DNA of 64,000 nt from Maribacter stanieri (GTDB taxonomy: Bacteria; Bacteroidota; Bacteroidia; Flavobacteriales; Flavobacteriaceae). The translations under genes were made by a program, and so were the position numbers. Below the pieces are notes generated by a model. The model did no database searches and was not told the origin of the DNA. It saw nothing but the letters and a program-made list of their open reading frames with translations. The number at the start of each line of letters is the position of its first letter. Position 1 is the stretch's first letter. The DNA lies in contig NZ_FOYX01000001.1 in assembly GCF_900112245.1 (NCBI RefSeq), positions 2,330,082 to 2,394,081 of the forward strand. Reading direction: 5' to 3'. Shown here piece by piece: positions 1 to 7,880 of the stretch.

Positions 1-144
1 AAACAAAATTACAAAGCAGCTTGCTCTTTACCAATGTCTACAATTACGCAAATGTATATAGATTACTTTAAGGCAATCCAGAAATCAAAAGAAACTGGTT
101 TCAATATTGATATATCAACTATGGAGAAGAAATTGGTTCATTAA
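1..144 (+). CDS. C-terminal fragment of an unidentified protein
   Basis: The first 47 codons of the window form an open frame ending in TAA, cut by the window edge. The visible tail is hydrophilic and contains SLPMSTITQMYIDYFKAIQ, ending in EKKLVH. No domain is recognisable from this stretch. A clear terminator follows 25 bp downstream, which supports the frame being the real end of a transcription unit. Confidence 0.6.
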   Translation, partial: KQNYKAACSLPMSTITQMYIDYFKAIQKSKETGFNIDISTMEKKLVH

Positions 145-168
145 GAATTGATATGGTTAGTATGAAAG

Positions 169-193
169 GGCTGGTTTTTAACCAGCCTTTTTT
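169..193 (+). terminator. Rho-independent terminator
   Basis: GGCTGGTT (169-176) pairs perfectly with AACCAGCC (180-187) around a TTT loop and is followed by a T run. It closes the gene truncated at the left edge. Confidence 0.85.
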
Positions 194-259
194 ATTTAAA
201 ATACTGATGTCCTTTACTTGAATTTGAGGTAAGTTTAAATAGAACTTGTTTCAATTATT

Positions 260-1801
260 CTATTTTTTTATCAATAATTCTGAGTATGCAGGTTTCTTAT
301 TGCCTAAGGTATCTAAGCAACCAAAGTAATGTTGTTTTTTAGTTTTCCAGGGTAGGCTACCTGCTACAGAGGTAGGTACTTTTTTAAAGTCATATAAAGT
401 CCAAAACATATAGGGAATATTGTTATCCTTCAATATTGGTTGAATCTCTTTATAATAATCTCGTTGCCCCTCTTCATTTGCACCCTTATATAAGTTCCAT
501 GCGCCTTTGTAGGAAGACATACCATATTCTTGAAGCACTATAGGTTTGTCGCTTATTGCAGCTTTAAGCGTATCATGTGCTTTTTTAAAATCTTCGATAT
601 CCCTGTAATAGTGATAGGATACAAAATCAACTTTATCTCCAAGTTCTATAGCCGCTTCTGGTGAAGACCAACCTATGGAAACTGGGTGATTTTTATCCCA
701 TTTTTTTATATTCTCGATCATTTGTTCTAACCAAGACAAAACGCGTTGTTTTCCTCTAGAGTCGAAGTCTAAATCTGGTTCGTTTTTTATATCCCATCCT
801 AATAGAGCGGGATGATCTTTTACAGCATTTACTATGCTTTCGGCATGTCTATGGGTAAGTGTCCAATTAGAAACGTCATAATCGCCATAGAAATCGAATA
901 ACGTAATTACTACGTCTAATTCATTTTTTGCTGCGGTATCTAATAAGGTTTTAAGAAGGTTGAGCTTTTTATAATCTACACGGTTTTTTCCGAAATCTTC
1001 ATACTGTACAAATACACGAATCGTATTTAGACCCATATTCTGAATGATCTTAAAATCTAAATCAATTATACTATCGTTAAATCTTTTCCCGAAGGTATCC
1101 CATGGAGAATCTTTTGGATAGTAATTAATCCCTTTTATGTTTTCAATTTTTTTAAGTTTATCCTTTATATTTCTTGGTGCTATTGTAGCTGTATCTGCTG
1201 GTGCAGGTATTTCTTTTAAGTGTCTAATACGCCAAAAACCATCCTCTAAAAGCATCATTACTTGGTAGCTGGTAGTATCTTTTTCTTTGGTGAGTAGGGT
1301 TTCACCTTCATAAATTTCTTGGTATTCTTCAACATTATAATCTTTGAATACCACCATGGTGCCATCTGCGGTATAAAAATCTAAAGAAGAGTTATGGTTT
1401 AATGTAGTGCGCTTGTACCAGTGATTGTTCTTTTTATTTAAATCTATATTATCGTACAATCGTACCCTTGCGCTATCAGTATAAAAATCTTCTATACCGT
1501 AAGGATCATTTTTTTTATATGAGATATTACGAACATGCCAAGCATTCATATAATCGTTCGTGATTTCTCCTAAGGCTTGTTGCTCCATTTGGCGACCTGG
1601 ATTATCCAAACTAGACCATTTTAAACTTGGCATATACACATCTTCCATTGGGACTTCTAAATGCAACATAGAAGTCTTGTCCGCACCTGTATTCATAAAT
1701 GCCCACGCAGCCCCAATTCCATATAAGACAAGTGCGTTTATAGCTAAGAAAGTAACTATCAGCACAGTTCTGTATAATACCTTATTTAACTGTATCGCCA
1801 T
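260..1801 (-). CDS. Membrane-anchored clan GH-A glycosidase with NTF2-like N-terminal region
   Basis: A 513-residue protein. Residues ~10-33 form one membrane anchor. Residues ~70-200 resemble an NTF2/Tim44-like fold, and the rest is a TIM-barrel glycosidase of clan GH-A (GH5-like). Seen directly: the acid/base motif GWDIKNEP with N340-E341, the candidate nucleophile E425 in VLQEYG, and the strand motif NTIRVF before them. It probably hydrolyses or remodels a beta-linked glycan at the outer face of the inner membrane; the substrate is unknown. Its start overlaps the end of the lipoprotein gene upstream by 20 bp, so the two are probably translationally coupled. The last gene of a three-gene operon. 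Confidence 0.8.
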   Translation of the reverse strand: MAIQLNKVLYRTVLIVTFLAINALVLYGIGAAWAFMNTGADKTSMLHLEVPMEDVYMPSLKWSSLDNPGRQMEQQALGEITNDYMNAWHVRNISYKKNDPYGIEDFYTDSARVRLYDNIDLNKKNNHWYKRTTLNHNSSLDFYTADGTMVVFKDYNVEEYQEIYEGETLLTKEKDTTSYQVMMLLEDGFWRIRHLKEIPAPADTATIAPRNIKDKLKKIENIKGINYYPKDSPWDTFGKRFNDSIIDLDFKIIQNMGLNTIRVFVQYEDFGKNRVDYKKLNLLKTLLDTAAKNELDVVITLFDFYGDYDVSNWTLTHRHAESIVNAVKDHPALLGWDIKNEPDLDFDSRGKQRVLSWLEQMIENIKKWDKNHPVSIGWSSPEAAIELGDKVDFVSYHYYRDIEDFKKAHDTLKAAISDKPIVLQEYGMSSYKGAWNLYKGANEEGQRDYYKEIQPILKDNNIPYMFWTLYDFKKVPTSVAGSLPWKTKKQHYFGCLDTLGNKKPAYSELLIKK

Positions 1802-3029
1802 GTAAATTCTTTGTAAATTCTTTAGTAATACCTGCAGCCTTTATTTTTAATATATAATCGCCTTCTTTAAGAAAATGTTCGCCTAAGAAAATATTACAAA
1901 CTCCGTTTTTGGTCGTTGTTTTCTTAGATGTTATAAAAACACCTTTCGTGTCATAAATATCTAATTTTAGTAAAAGACCATCAGGTATAAGCTGTTTCAT
2001 AAAACTTTCAAACGGACCAATAGCTATATTTCTATTTCCTTTAGAAAAATGCACAGGATAATCTTTTATTGCCGCTTTAAAAGTGTATTCTGTTATATTA
2101 CTCTCTGCTGCCCCTGTAACAAAAGCCTGTATTTCCCATTTCGATGCTTTATCTGGGTGTAAGGTCTTAGCTTCGGCAATACCATTAATAGTTGTGCCTA
2201 TAGTGTATAAGTGAGCATTATTCTCATTTTTGATAACAAAGGTGACAAGTGTACCATTGGTAACCATATTTCCGAATTCATCTTTTATGATATCAGATGT
2301 AAATGTGATGATTTGATTGCCATCTGCAAAGTCATGTGCACTAGAGCTACTTATGGTAAAATCTGTAGCATTAGAAGGGTAGACGATGGTAGCAAGCTCC
2401 TTAGAGGTAACCCCGTTACATTCTGATGACACCAAAATTCTGCCTGATTCTAATGTTGACCTAACATTGTAAAAGGCATAAAAACTTTCGGTAATTATTT
2501 TTTGCTCTTCTATATTTTCTTGAAATTGATATTTAACGGTTACTTCCGTTCCGTCATCTAATGGGTTGTCATAAGCGTCTGTAGGTGATATGGTCAACAT
2601 AGAAAAATCATTGTTACCTGCAGTTACACTTCGTGGTCCAAAGTAAGATTCTATATACGTGGCTTTTGGTGTATTCGTGGCAATATCAAACTTTCCCTCT
2701 CGTAAAGTATGACCATTTAGTAAAACCTTCCATCTACATGGACCCGCAATTCTTGTAAAGTTTTTTGGAATTTTAAAGATTACGAGTTGGTCTTCTGTAT
2801 TTTCTGGTGATAAAATCGCGTTTCCGTAGGCATTCTTTATTTGTAATTTTAGATTTTCTTTGAGCGCATCCGTCTTGAAAGATAAGGAAACGGCATCGCC
2901 AGCCACACTAGAACTAATCTCGGAAACTGGCTCAATTTTAGGATAGTCAAATTCTTTTGGCTGTTCTTCTATTTTGTTAGAACAGCCAAATAATATAAGA
3001 CTTAAAATGATTAAAATTTTAATGCGCAT
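1782..3029 (-). CDS. Ig-like repeat lipoprotein
   Basis: A 415-residue lipoprotein. A short hydrophobic signal ends in the lipobox LFGC, so Cys16 is the likely lipidated residue. The body is beta-rich, with two segments of bacterial Ig-like (invasin/Big_1) character: DAYDNPLDDGTEV and DEFGNMVTNGTLVTF. These domains usually act as spacers or adhesive modules. The gene starts 1 bp after the upstream membrane-protein gene and overlaps the downstream glycosidase by 20 bp. This means the three products are almost certainly made together. The exact role is unknown; a periplasmic or surface scaffold for the glycan-active neighbours is an inference. Confidence 0.75.
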   Translation of the reverse strand: MRIKILIILSLILFGCSNKIEEQPKEFDYPKIEPVSEISSSVAGDAVSLSFKTDALKENLKLQIKNAYGNAILSPENTEDQLVIFKIPKNFTRIAGPCRWKVLLNGHTLREGKFDIATNTPKATYIESYFGPRSVTAGNNDFSMLTISPTDAYDNPLDDGTEVTVKYQFQENIEEQKIITESFYAFYNVRSTLESGRILVSSECNGVTSKELATIVYPSNATDFTISSSSAHDFADGNQIITFTSDIIKDEFGNMVTNGTLVTFVIKNENNAHLYTIGTTINGIAEAKTLHPDKASKWEIQAFVTGAAESNITEYTFKAAIKDYPVHFSKGNRNIAIGPFESFMKQLIPDGLLLKLDIYDTKGVFITSKKTTTKNGVCNIFLGEHFLKEGDYILKIKAAGITKEFTKNLHGDTVK

Positions 3030-3030
3030 A

Positions 3031-6000
3031 TTATTTAGGATTACCTATATAACTGTTTATTTCAAATTTTATAAACTCATAACCTTTTCCTTTAAAAGGT
3101 TGTGTTTGTTTCTTCTCATGTATAACCTTTCTATTGGGGAATATTTTATCAGCTATCGCTTTGTTTGGTGAGCCATTAACGAAACAATTTTCTAGACTAC
3201 TGCTAATGATTTCTAGACTATCTAAGTCTAAAGGTTTATAATTAAAAAATTGCTTTCGCTGTATACGAACACCTTCGGTTACAAATTTATGATCTACCCA
3301 AAGTAGTTGGCTATTGGCATCGTAATAAGAAATTATTAATTGAGGTATGGTAACCTCTTGTACCCCAGAGTTAAATAAAACACCATTAAAACCCTGTTCG
3401 TTATATTCCAAATCTTGTAAAGCTACATGTTTGTATAAATCTGTATTAGCAGTGTTGCCAGCAGATTGCAAGTTGAACTTTGTTGGTTGCTCCTCAAAAC
3501 TTACCGGTGTAAATTGATCTGGATCAAATGTTGGTGGCAAGGTATCTTTCGTAGAGGACCAAGCTATACCTTCAAAGTTTATTTTAAATGTGGTGGTTTC
3601 CTTAGGCATTAATTTATGCTTAATTTGATGCTTGGCATTGTAATTGGCCAGCTCTTTGTTATTGTCATTATACAACGTTGCTTTTATAACAATATCTGCC
3701 GGTGTATTATCCACATTTTGAAGCTCACCAATAATACTGTACTGCCCTTTGTATTTCACCAATTTAGCCGATAGAATTTCTAAAACGGGTTGCTTTAAAA
3801 CATCTTCGTGATAGGTCTCTTGGGTAGTAATTTTTCTTCTGCCGTGGTTATAATAGGTTGTGCTATTAGCCGTAAAAAGCTGATCTGGCGGAATATCGTT
3901 ATCAACTTTTGAAGATTTTAGATACCACTTATTTTTCCTTTTTATAAGCTCGTGATAGTCATTATTAAATACGTTTTCTAGCGGAGTAATCCATCGAGTG
4001 GCTACTTTTGCTTTTGCGCTATTTTCAGTTTCATCATAAATTTCAATTCCTAATGAATCTAGTTTTGCATACGAACTTAAAATACCATCAGTAACCGAAA
4101 CCTCTAGCATATACTGTGCTATATCTATATTTTCTTCTGGGTCTAGATATGAATGAGCTCTAGAGAATTCCTTAAAATCCAATGCATCATAATAAGATTC
4201 CACCACATTGTTTGGAGATAGTTGCGTTACATTTTTTACATAAAAAATAAACATACCGTATCCCATGCATATAAGGATACCTAATGCCCACCAATGAGAG
4301 AAGGTTAAAAGCTTAGAAGGGAACTTTTTGTACGGTAATTCTAATTTCATGAACGAATGTTCAGGAACTTTTTTAGACTTTAATAACCGTATCCAAATCA
4401 TTTGAATATTTACAAAAATGGCTATTAATACCGTAAGCAATGGTATTACGCCCCACATAATTTTCATGATGGTGGGTACATCTTGCTTAGGCATAATTTG
4501 GGGTATGGGAGCCACATTTAATTTCTCCCAAACCATAATGCCATTTTCTAATTGTTGTAATCTTTGCCAACCACAATAATAAAGTATGGGGTCATAGAAT
4601 TTATCATTGGAGAAAATGTACTTTAAATTATATTTTTCTGGTACGGTTAAAAACTGCTGCAATGAACCAATACCTTCTACACCTCTAAATTTGGAGTTTT
4701 CTATGCGTTCTATGGCTCTTGTGGTAAGTTCGGGTAATCTACGTGCAGAGTGATAATTTCCATCAACTGTCATTGCCCCAGTTTGCGCAGAAAGCCAAGC
4801 CATTTGATCACCAAAACCCAAGGGAAGATAACGCCAAGAATCATGAGAATCTGCTCCTAAAAAGTTAACTATGGGTAGCATTTTTATTTTTGCAGGTTGA
4901 GAGGGTCTAAAATATCCTAAGGTCATGGTAAAGAGAACCATAAACAGCATTCCTCCGGCAATTAATCCGCCTAATACCCTATGATATACTCCTCCGAATT
5001 TTGTTTGTATTAAGGTTTTTAAATCACCTTCTACCATTCTGTAGGCAAATTCAGCAAATATGGGAAGTGCCATAATGGTAGCCCATAATGTAAATCTATC
5101 TAAGGTTAGGATATTAAAAGCCATTTCACCTAACATTAAACGCGGAATAGGGGTAGTGCCACCAGTTCCTAATATGGTTAATAGTGCAAAAGATAAACCG
5201 AAGAACACATATCTTTTACTAAAATATCTGTAAAAGAAATAGGGTATGATAAACAGAAATACTCCCCACGGAATTATAAAAAATACGAGCCCAGATGAAG
5301 TTATTTCCAAGAAATTATCCCGAGATCCATGAGGTATGGCAACTTGGGTAATAGGGTTTCTTTTTGAGTTGTACCAATAAGGAAAAATACAGAATATTAA
5401 TAAAAATATTGCCGTACCACCAAATTTGGCAATTCGCCAAAAGTGCTGAAGGGTAGTAGCCCAAAATACTTTAAATGTAAGCGCTTTATATGATGCTACT
5501 TTTTCTCTAGCTGCATCCATAACTGCCATACCCATTAATGGAGCTATAAAAAATACCATTCCAAATAGGGGAGTAACATGATGAGATGTAACCGTTACCG
5601 CTAACATAGTTGCCGATGTAATGAAATATCTAGTTTTACCTGTTTTGATATACAGGTATATTTCTGTCATGGCATGAAGTAATATAGATAATGCCGAAAT
5701 ACTGGGTAACTGCCCAAAAATATGTAGTGTTTCTACAAACGTGGATGAAAAAACGGCCATTACAGCACCGTAACCTGCTATTCTACGACTACCAGTCATT
5801 AATAGGGTAAACCTATAAGCGCCTGTTATAAACAATACAATGGCAATTAATGCAACTGTATACATTCCAAATTTTAGACCACCTATGTAAGAAAGTATGC
5901 CAATGAGTTGATGCACTAATGGCGGATAAGATTGTACCGTAAAACCTGTGTACCATCTATATTCCCATGGATCAAACCAACTATTGGCATAATGGTCGGC

Positions 6001-6120
6001 GAAAAATAAATGGATTAATGCGTCATAGGTTGATTCTAACGTAAAGAATATAGCAGAACCATGGAAAGCTAGCCCTACAATTAAAGCTAATATTAAGAGG
6101 GTGTTGGTTTTTTTTTCCAA
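3031..6120 (-). CDS. Large polytopic membrane protein, 6-pyruvoyl-tetrahydropterin-synthase-related family, with NTF2-like and beta domains
   Basis: A 1,029-residue protein. The N-terminal ~570 residues contain many hydrophobic helices and a glycosyltransferase-C-like layout, including YPPLVHQLIG after the first loop. This matches the membrane family named 'PTPS-related' (PF10131), which despite its name is not a pterin enzyme. Two more membrane segments occur near residues ~555-575 and ~610-630. Then follow an NTF2-like domain (~635-755), similar in kind to that in the glycosidase two genes on, and an FxLYD-like beta domain (~770-880). First gene of the operon. Lipid-linked sugar transfer or polymer assembly is plausible but inferred. 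Confidence 0.65.
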   Translation of the reverse strand: MEKKTNTLLILALIVGLAFHGSAIFFTLESTYDALIHLFFADHYANSWFDPWEYRWYTGFTVQSYPPLVHQLIGILSYIGGLKFGMYTVALIAIVLFITGAYRFTLLMTGSRRIAGYGAVMAVFSSTFVETLHIFGQLPSISALSILLHAMTEIYLYIKTGKTRYFITSATMLAVTVTSHHVTPLFGMVFFIAPLMGMAVMDAAREKVASYKALTFKVFWATTLQHFWRIAKFGGTAIFLLIFCIFPYWYNSKRNPITQVAIPHGSRDNFLEITSSGLVFFIIPWGVFLFIIPYFFYRYFSKRYVFFGLSFALLTILGTGGTTPIPRLMLGEMAFNILTLDRFTLWATIMALPIFAEFAYRMVEGDLKTLIQTKFGGVYHRVLGGLIAGGMLFMVLFTMTLGYFRPSQPAKIKMLPIVNFLGADSHDSWRYLPLGFGDQMAWLSAQTGAMTVDGNYHSARRLPELTTRAIERIENSKFRGVEGIGSLQQFLTVPEKYNLKYIFSNDKFYDPILYYCGWQRLQQLENGIMVWEKLNVAPIPQIMPKQDVPTIMKIMWGVIPLLTVLIAIFVNIQMIWIRLLKSKKVPEHSFMKLELPYKKFPSKLLTFSHWWALGILICMGYGMFIFYVKNVTQLSPNNVVESYYDALDFKEFSRAHSYLDPEENIDIAQYMLEVSVTDGILSSYAKLDSLGIEIYDETENSAKAKVATRWITPLENVFNNDYHELIKRKNKWYLKSSKVDNDIPPDQLFTANSTTYYNHGRRKITTQETYHEDVLKQPVLEILSAKLVKYKGQYSIIGELQNVDNTPADIVIKATLYNDNNKELANYNAKHQIKHKLMPKETTTFKINFEGIAWSSTKDTLPPTFDPDQFTPVSFEEQPTKFNLQSAGNTANTDLYKHVALQDLEYNEQGFNGVLFNSGVQEVTIPQLIISYYDANSQLLWVDHKFVTEGVRIQRKQFFNYKPLDLDSLEIISSSLENCFVNGSPNKAIADKIFPNRKVIHEKKQTQPFKGKGYEFIKFEINSYIGNPK

Positions 6121-6577
6121 AGTTTATATTAGAATCAAATTCTACCTAAAGGTATTAAATATATGAGATGGAGATTACAATTAAAAGCGAACGTTTAATA
6201 TTTTAATAATAGAATACCTACAATACCGCGAGCTGTAATTTTGAAATCTTCAAATAGTTTATGTCAAATCTTTTAAAAAGTAAAAGTTTTCAAAATATAT
6301 ACTGTCTTAATAATCAAATTATAAAGGTCAATAGAAATGAAAAGAGGTTGGTATAAGCAAGTCTCCATTTTTATATGAATTTATTTTTGTAAGAAAATAT
6401 ATCGATACAAAGATATGCTTATTGTTTATTTTCTAGGCAATGAGCCACCGAACTAATAAAACCATTCGTCTACAGAAAAACGTTAGTCATCTTTTCGGGT
6501 CCAAAATCAACGTATCTGAAAAGTACTTTTACGGCATAACTATATAAAGTAACCAAAAACTAACTAAAATCTTACCT
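6121..6577. promoter_or_regulatory. Divergent intergenic region with palindrome and promoter-like elements
   Basis: 457 bp of AT-rich non-coding DNA separate the minus-strand glycan operon from the receiver-glycosyltransferase gene. A minus-strand TATCTTTG (6408-6415) fits the Bacteroidota -7 box, with a TTG 22 bp upstream of it (6438-6440), slightly longer than usual. On the plus side there is a perfect 12-bp palindrome AAAAGTACTTTT (6519-6530), followed directly by GGCA-N6-TATAAAGTAAC (6533-6553). A similar element lies upstream of the gene at 17816-18262. The start codon at 6578 has an A-rich leader and no Shine-Dalgarno sequence. Confidence 0.4.
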
Positions 6578-7744
6578 ATGAAAATCTTAGCCATAGATGA
6601 CCAAAAATTAATTTTACTATCTGTTGAAAAACGATTATCAGAATTAGGTTATGAAGTAAAGACAGCGAATTCAATTGAAACAGGTATTAGATTGTTCGAT
6701 TCATTTAAACCAGACTTGGTTTTATTAGATATGAATATGCCAGAAATGTGTGGAACAGAATTGGTTTCATGTACGGGTACAGAAGTGGTTAAATACATTC
6801 GTGTATTTATGAGAAATGATACACCTATTTTAGTAATGTCCGGTAATACCGATGAGGCTCTTATCATGAAAAATTTTGATTTAGGGGTTAATGATTACAT
6901 GAAAAAACCGGTAAGTCTAGATGAAATGGCTGCTAGAATAAAGAGAATTATTGGAGCTCCAGAAAATAAGGCGGGAACTACCACAACAATATCTGACACA
7001 CGCATGTTGCAGAAAAATTGTGTGGGAGTTGTAATTCCATGTTATAATGAAGAGACAAGACTATCAAGTGAAGAGTTTAAAAACTTCGCCCATAAAAATT
7101 TAGGCTACCATCTATGTTTTGTAAATGATGGAAGTACAGATAATACCATGGCTGTACTACAGAAACTACAAAAAGAAAATCCTTCTAATATAAGTATCTA
7201 CAATTGCGAACAAAATGGAGGTAAGGCAGAAGCGGTACGTCAAGGAATACTTAATCTCGTTAAAGATGAGCAATTTGATTATATAGGATTTTTAGATGCA
7301 GATTTATCTACCGATTTTAGAGATTTCGATGATTTGGTAAAAACAATTGAGCAATCGGACTTTAAAATAGTAAGCGGTTCTCGTATCTCAAGAATGGGAG
7401 CAAATATTACAAAAGAGTCAGCCCGTAAGGTAATTAGTATGACTATTAATTTTATTATCCAAACCATTTTAGGGATGCCATTTAAAGACACACAATGTGG
7501 TGCCAAGGTAATGGACCGTGAAGTTGCTTCTAAAATGTTCAATAAAAAATTTGTTACCAAATGGCTATTTGATGTGGAACTTTTTATGAGAATGAAAAAG
7601 TATTTTGGTAAAACAGAGGTAAAGAGCATGATTTGTGAGCAACCGTTAAAAAGATGGATACATGCAGATGGTTCTAAACTATCTATGAAAGACTCCGTTA
7701 AAATTGTTGGTCAACTAGCTCAAATAGCAGTTCATTATAGGTAA
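6578..7744 (+). CDS. Response-regulator receiver domain fused to a GT2 glycosyltransferase
   Basis: A 388-residue soluble protein of two parts. Residues 1-~125 are a CheY-like receiver: acidic pair D7/D8, phosphoacceptor D51 in LLDMNMP, S88 in VMSGN, and the conserved K110-P111. The receiver carries a short insert after the phosphorylation loop. Residues ~148-388 are a family-2 glycosyltransferase of the dolichyl-phosphate-sugar-synthase type: VVIPCYNEE, VNDGS with D184, LDADLS with the metal-binding DAD at 240-242, and a C-terminal KRW. No membrane helices are visible. It probably transfers a sugar to a polyprenyl phosphate under phosphorylation control. Divergent from the membrane-protein, lipoprotein and glycosidase operon. 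The fusion is direct observation; the control mechanism is inference. Confidence 0.9.
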   Translation: MKILAIDDQKLILLSVEKRLSELGYEVKTANSIETGIRLFDSFKPDLVLLDMNMPEMCGTELVSCTGTEVVKYIRVFMRNDTPILVMSGNTDEALIMKNFDLGVNDYMKKPVSLDEMAARIKRIIGAPENKAGTTTTISDTRMLQKNCVGVVIPCYNEETRLSSEEFKNFAHKNLGYHLCFVNDGSTDNTMAVLQKLQKENPSNISIYNCEQNGGKAEAVRQGILNLVKDEQFDYIGFLDADLSTDFRDFDDLVKTIEQSDFKIVSGSRISRMGANITKESARKVISMTINFIIQTILGMPFKDTQCGAKVMDREVASKMFNKKFVTKWLFDVELFMRMKKYFGKTEVKSMICEQPLKRWIHADGSKLSMKDSVKIVGQLAQIAVHYR

Positions 7745-7834
7745 TGTTACTTAAAATTTAGGTTCACATAATTTCAAGTATAGAATAGGTGTTGAGGTTT
7801 AATTGCTCAACACTTTTTGTTTTTTTAGGGTTAA

Positions 7835-7862
7835 TTGCTTCTTTTACCAAAGTGTATCTTTG
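7835..7862 (+). promoter_or_regulatory. Bacteroidota-type promoter for the FUSC gene
   Basis: TTG (7835-7837), 17 bp, then TATCTTTG (7855-7862), matching the -33/-7 consensus. Transcription would begin near 7867-7869, which rules out the upstream TTG at 7803 as the start codon and favours TTG at 7881. Confidence 0.6.
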
Positions 7863-7880
7863 TGCTTGATTTTATTGGTA

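Noticed and set aside
3031..6120. Pterin-pathway enzyme, as the family name suggests
   Set aside because: The sequence is a polytopic membrane protein without the zinc-histidine motif of 6-pyruvoyl-tetrahydropterin synthase.
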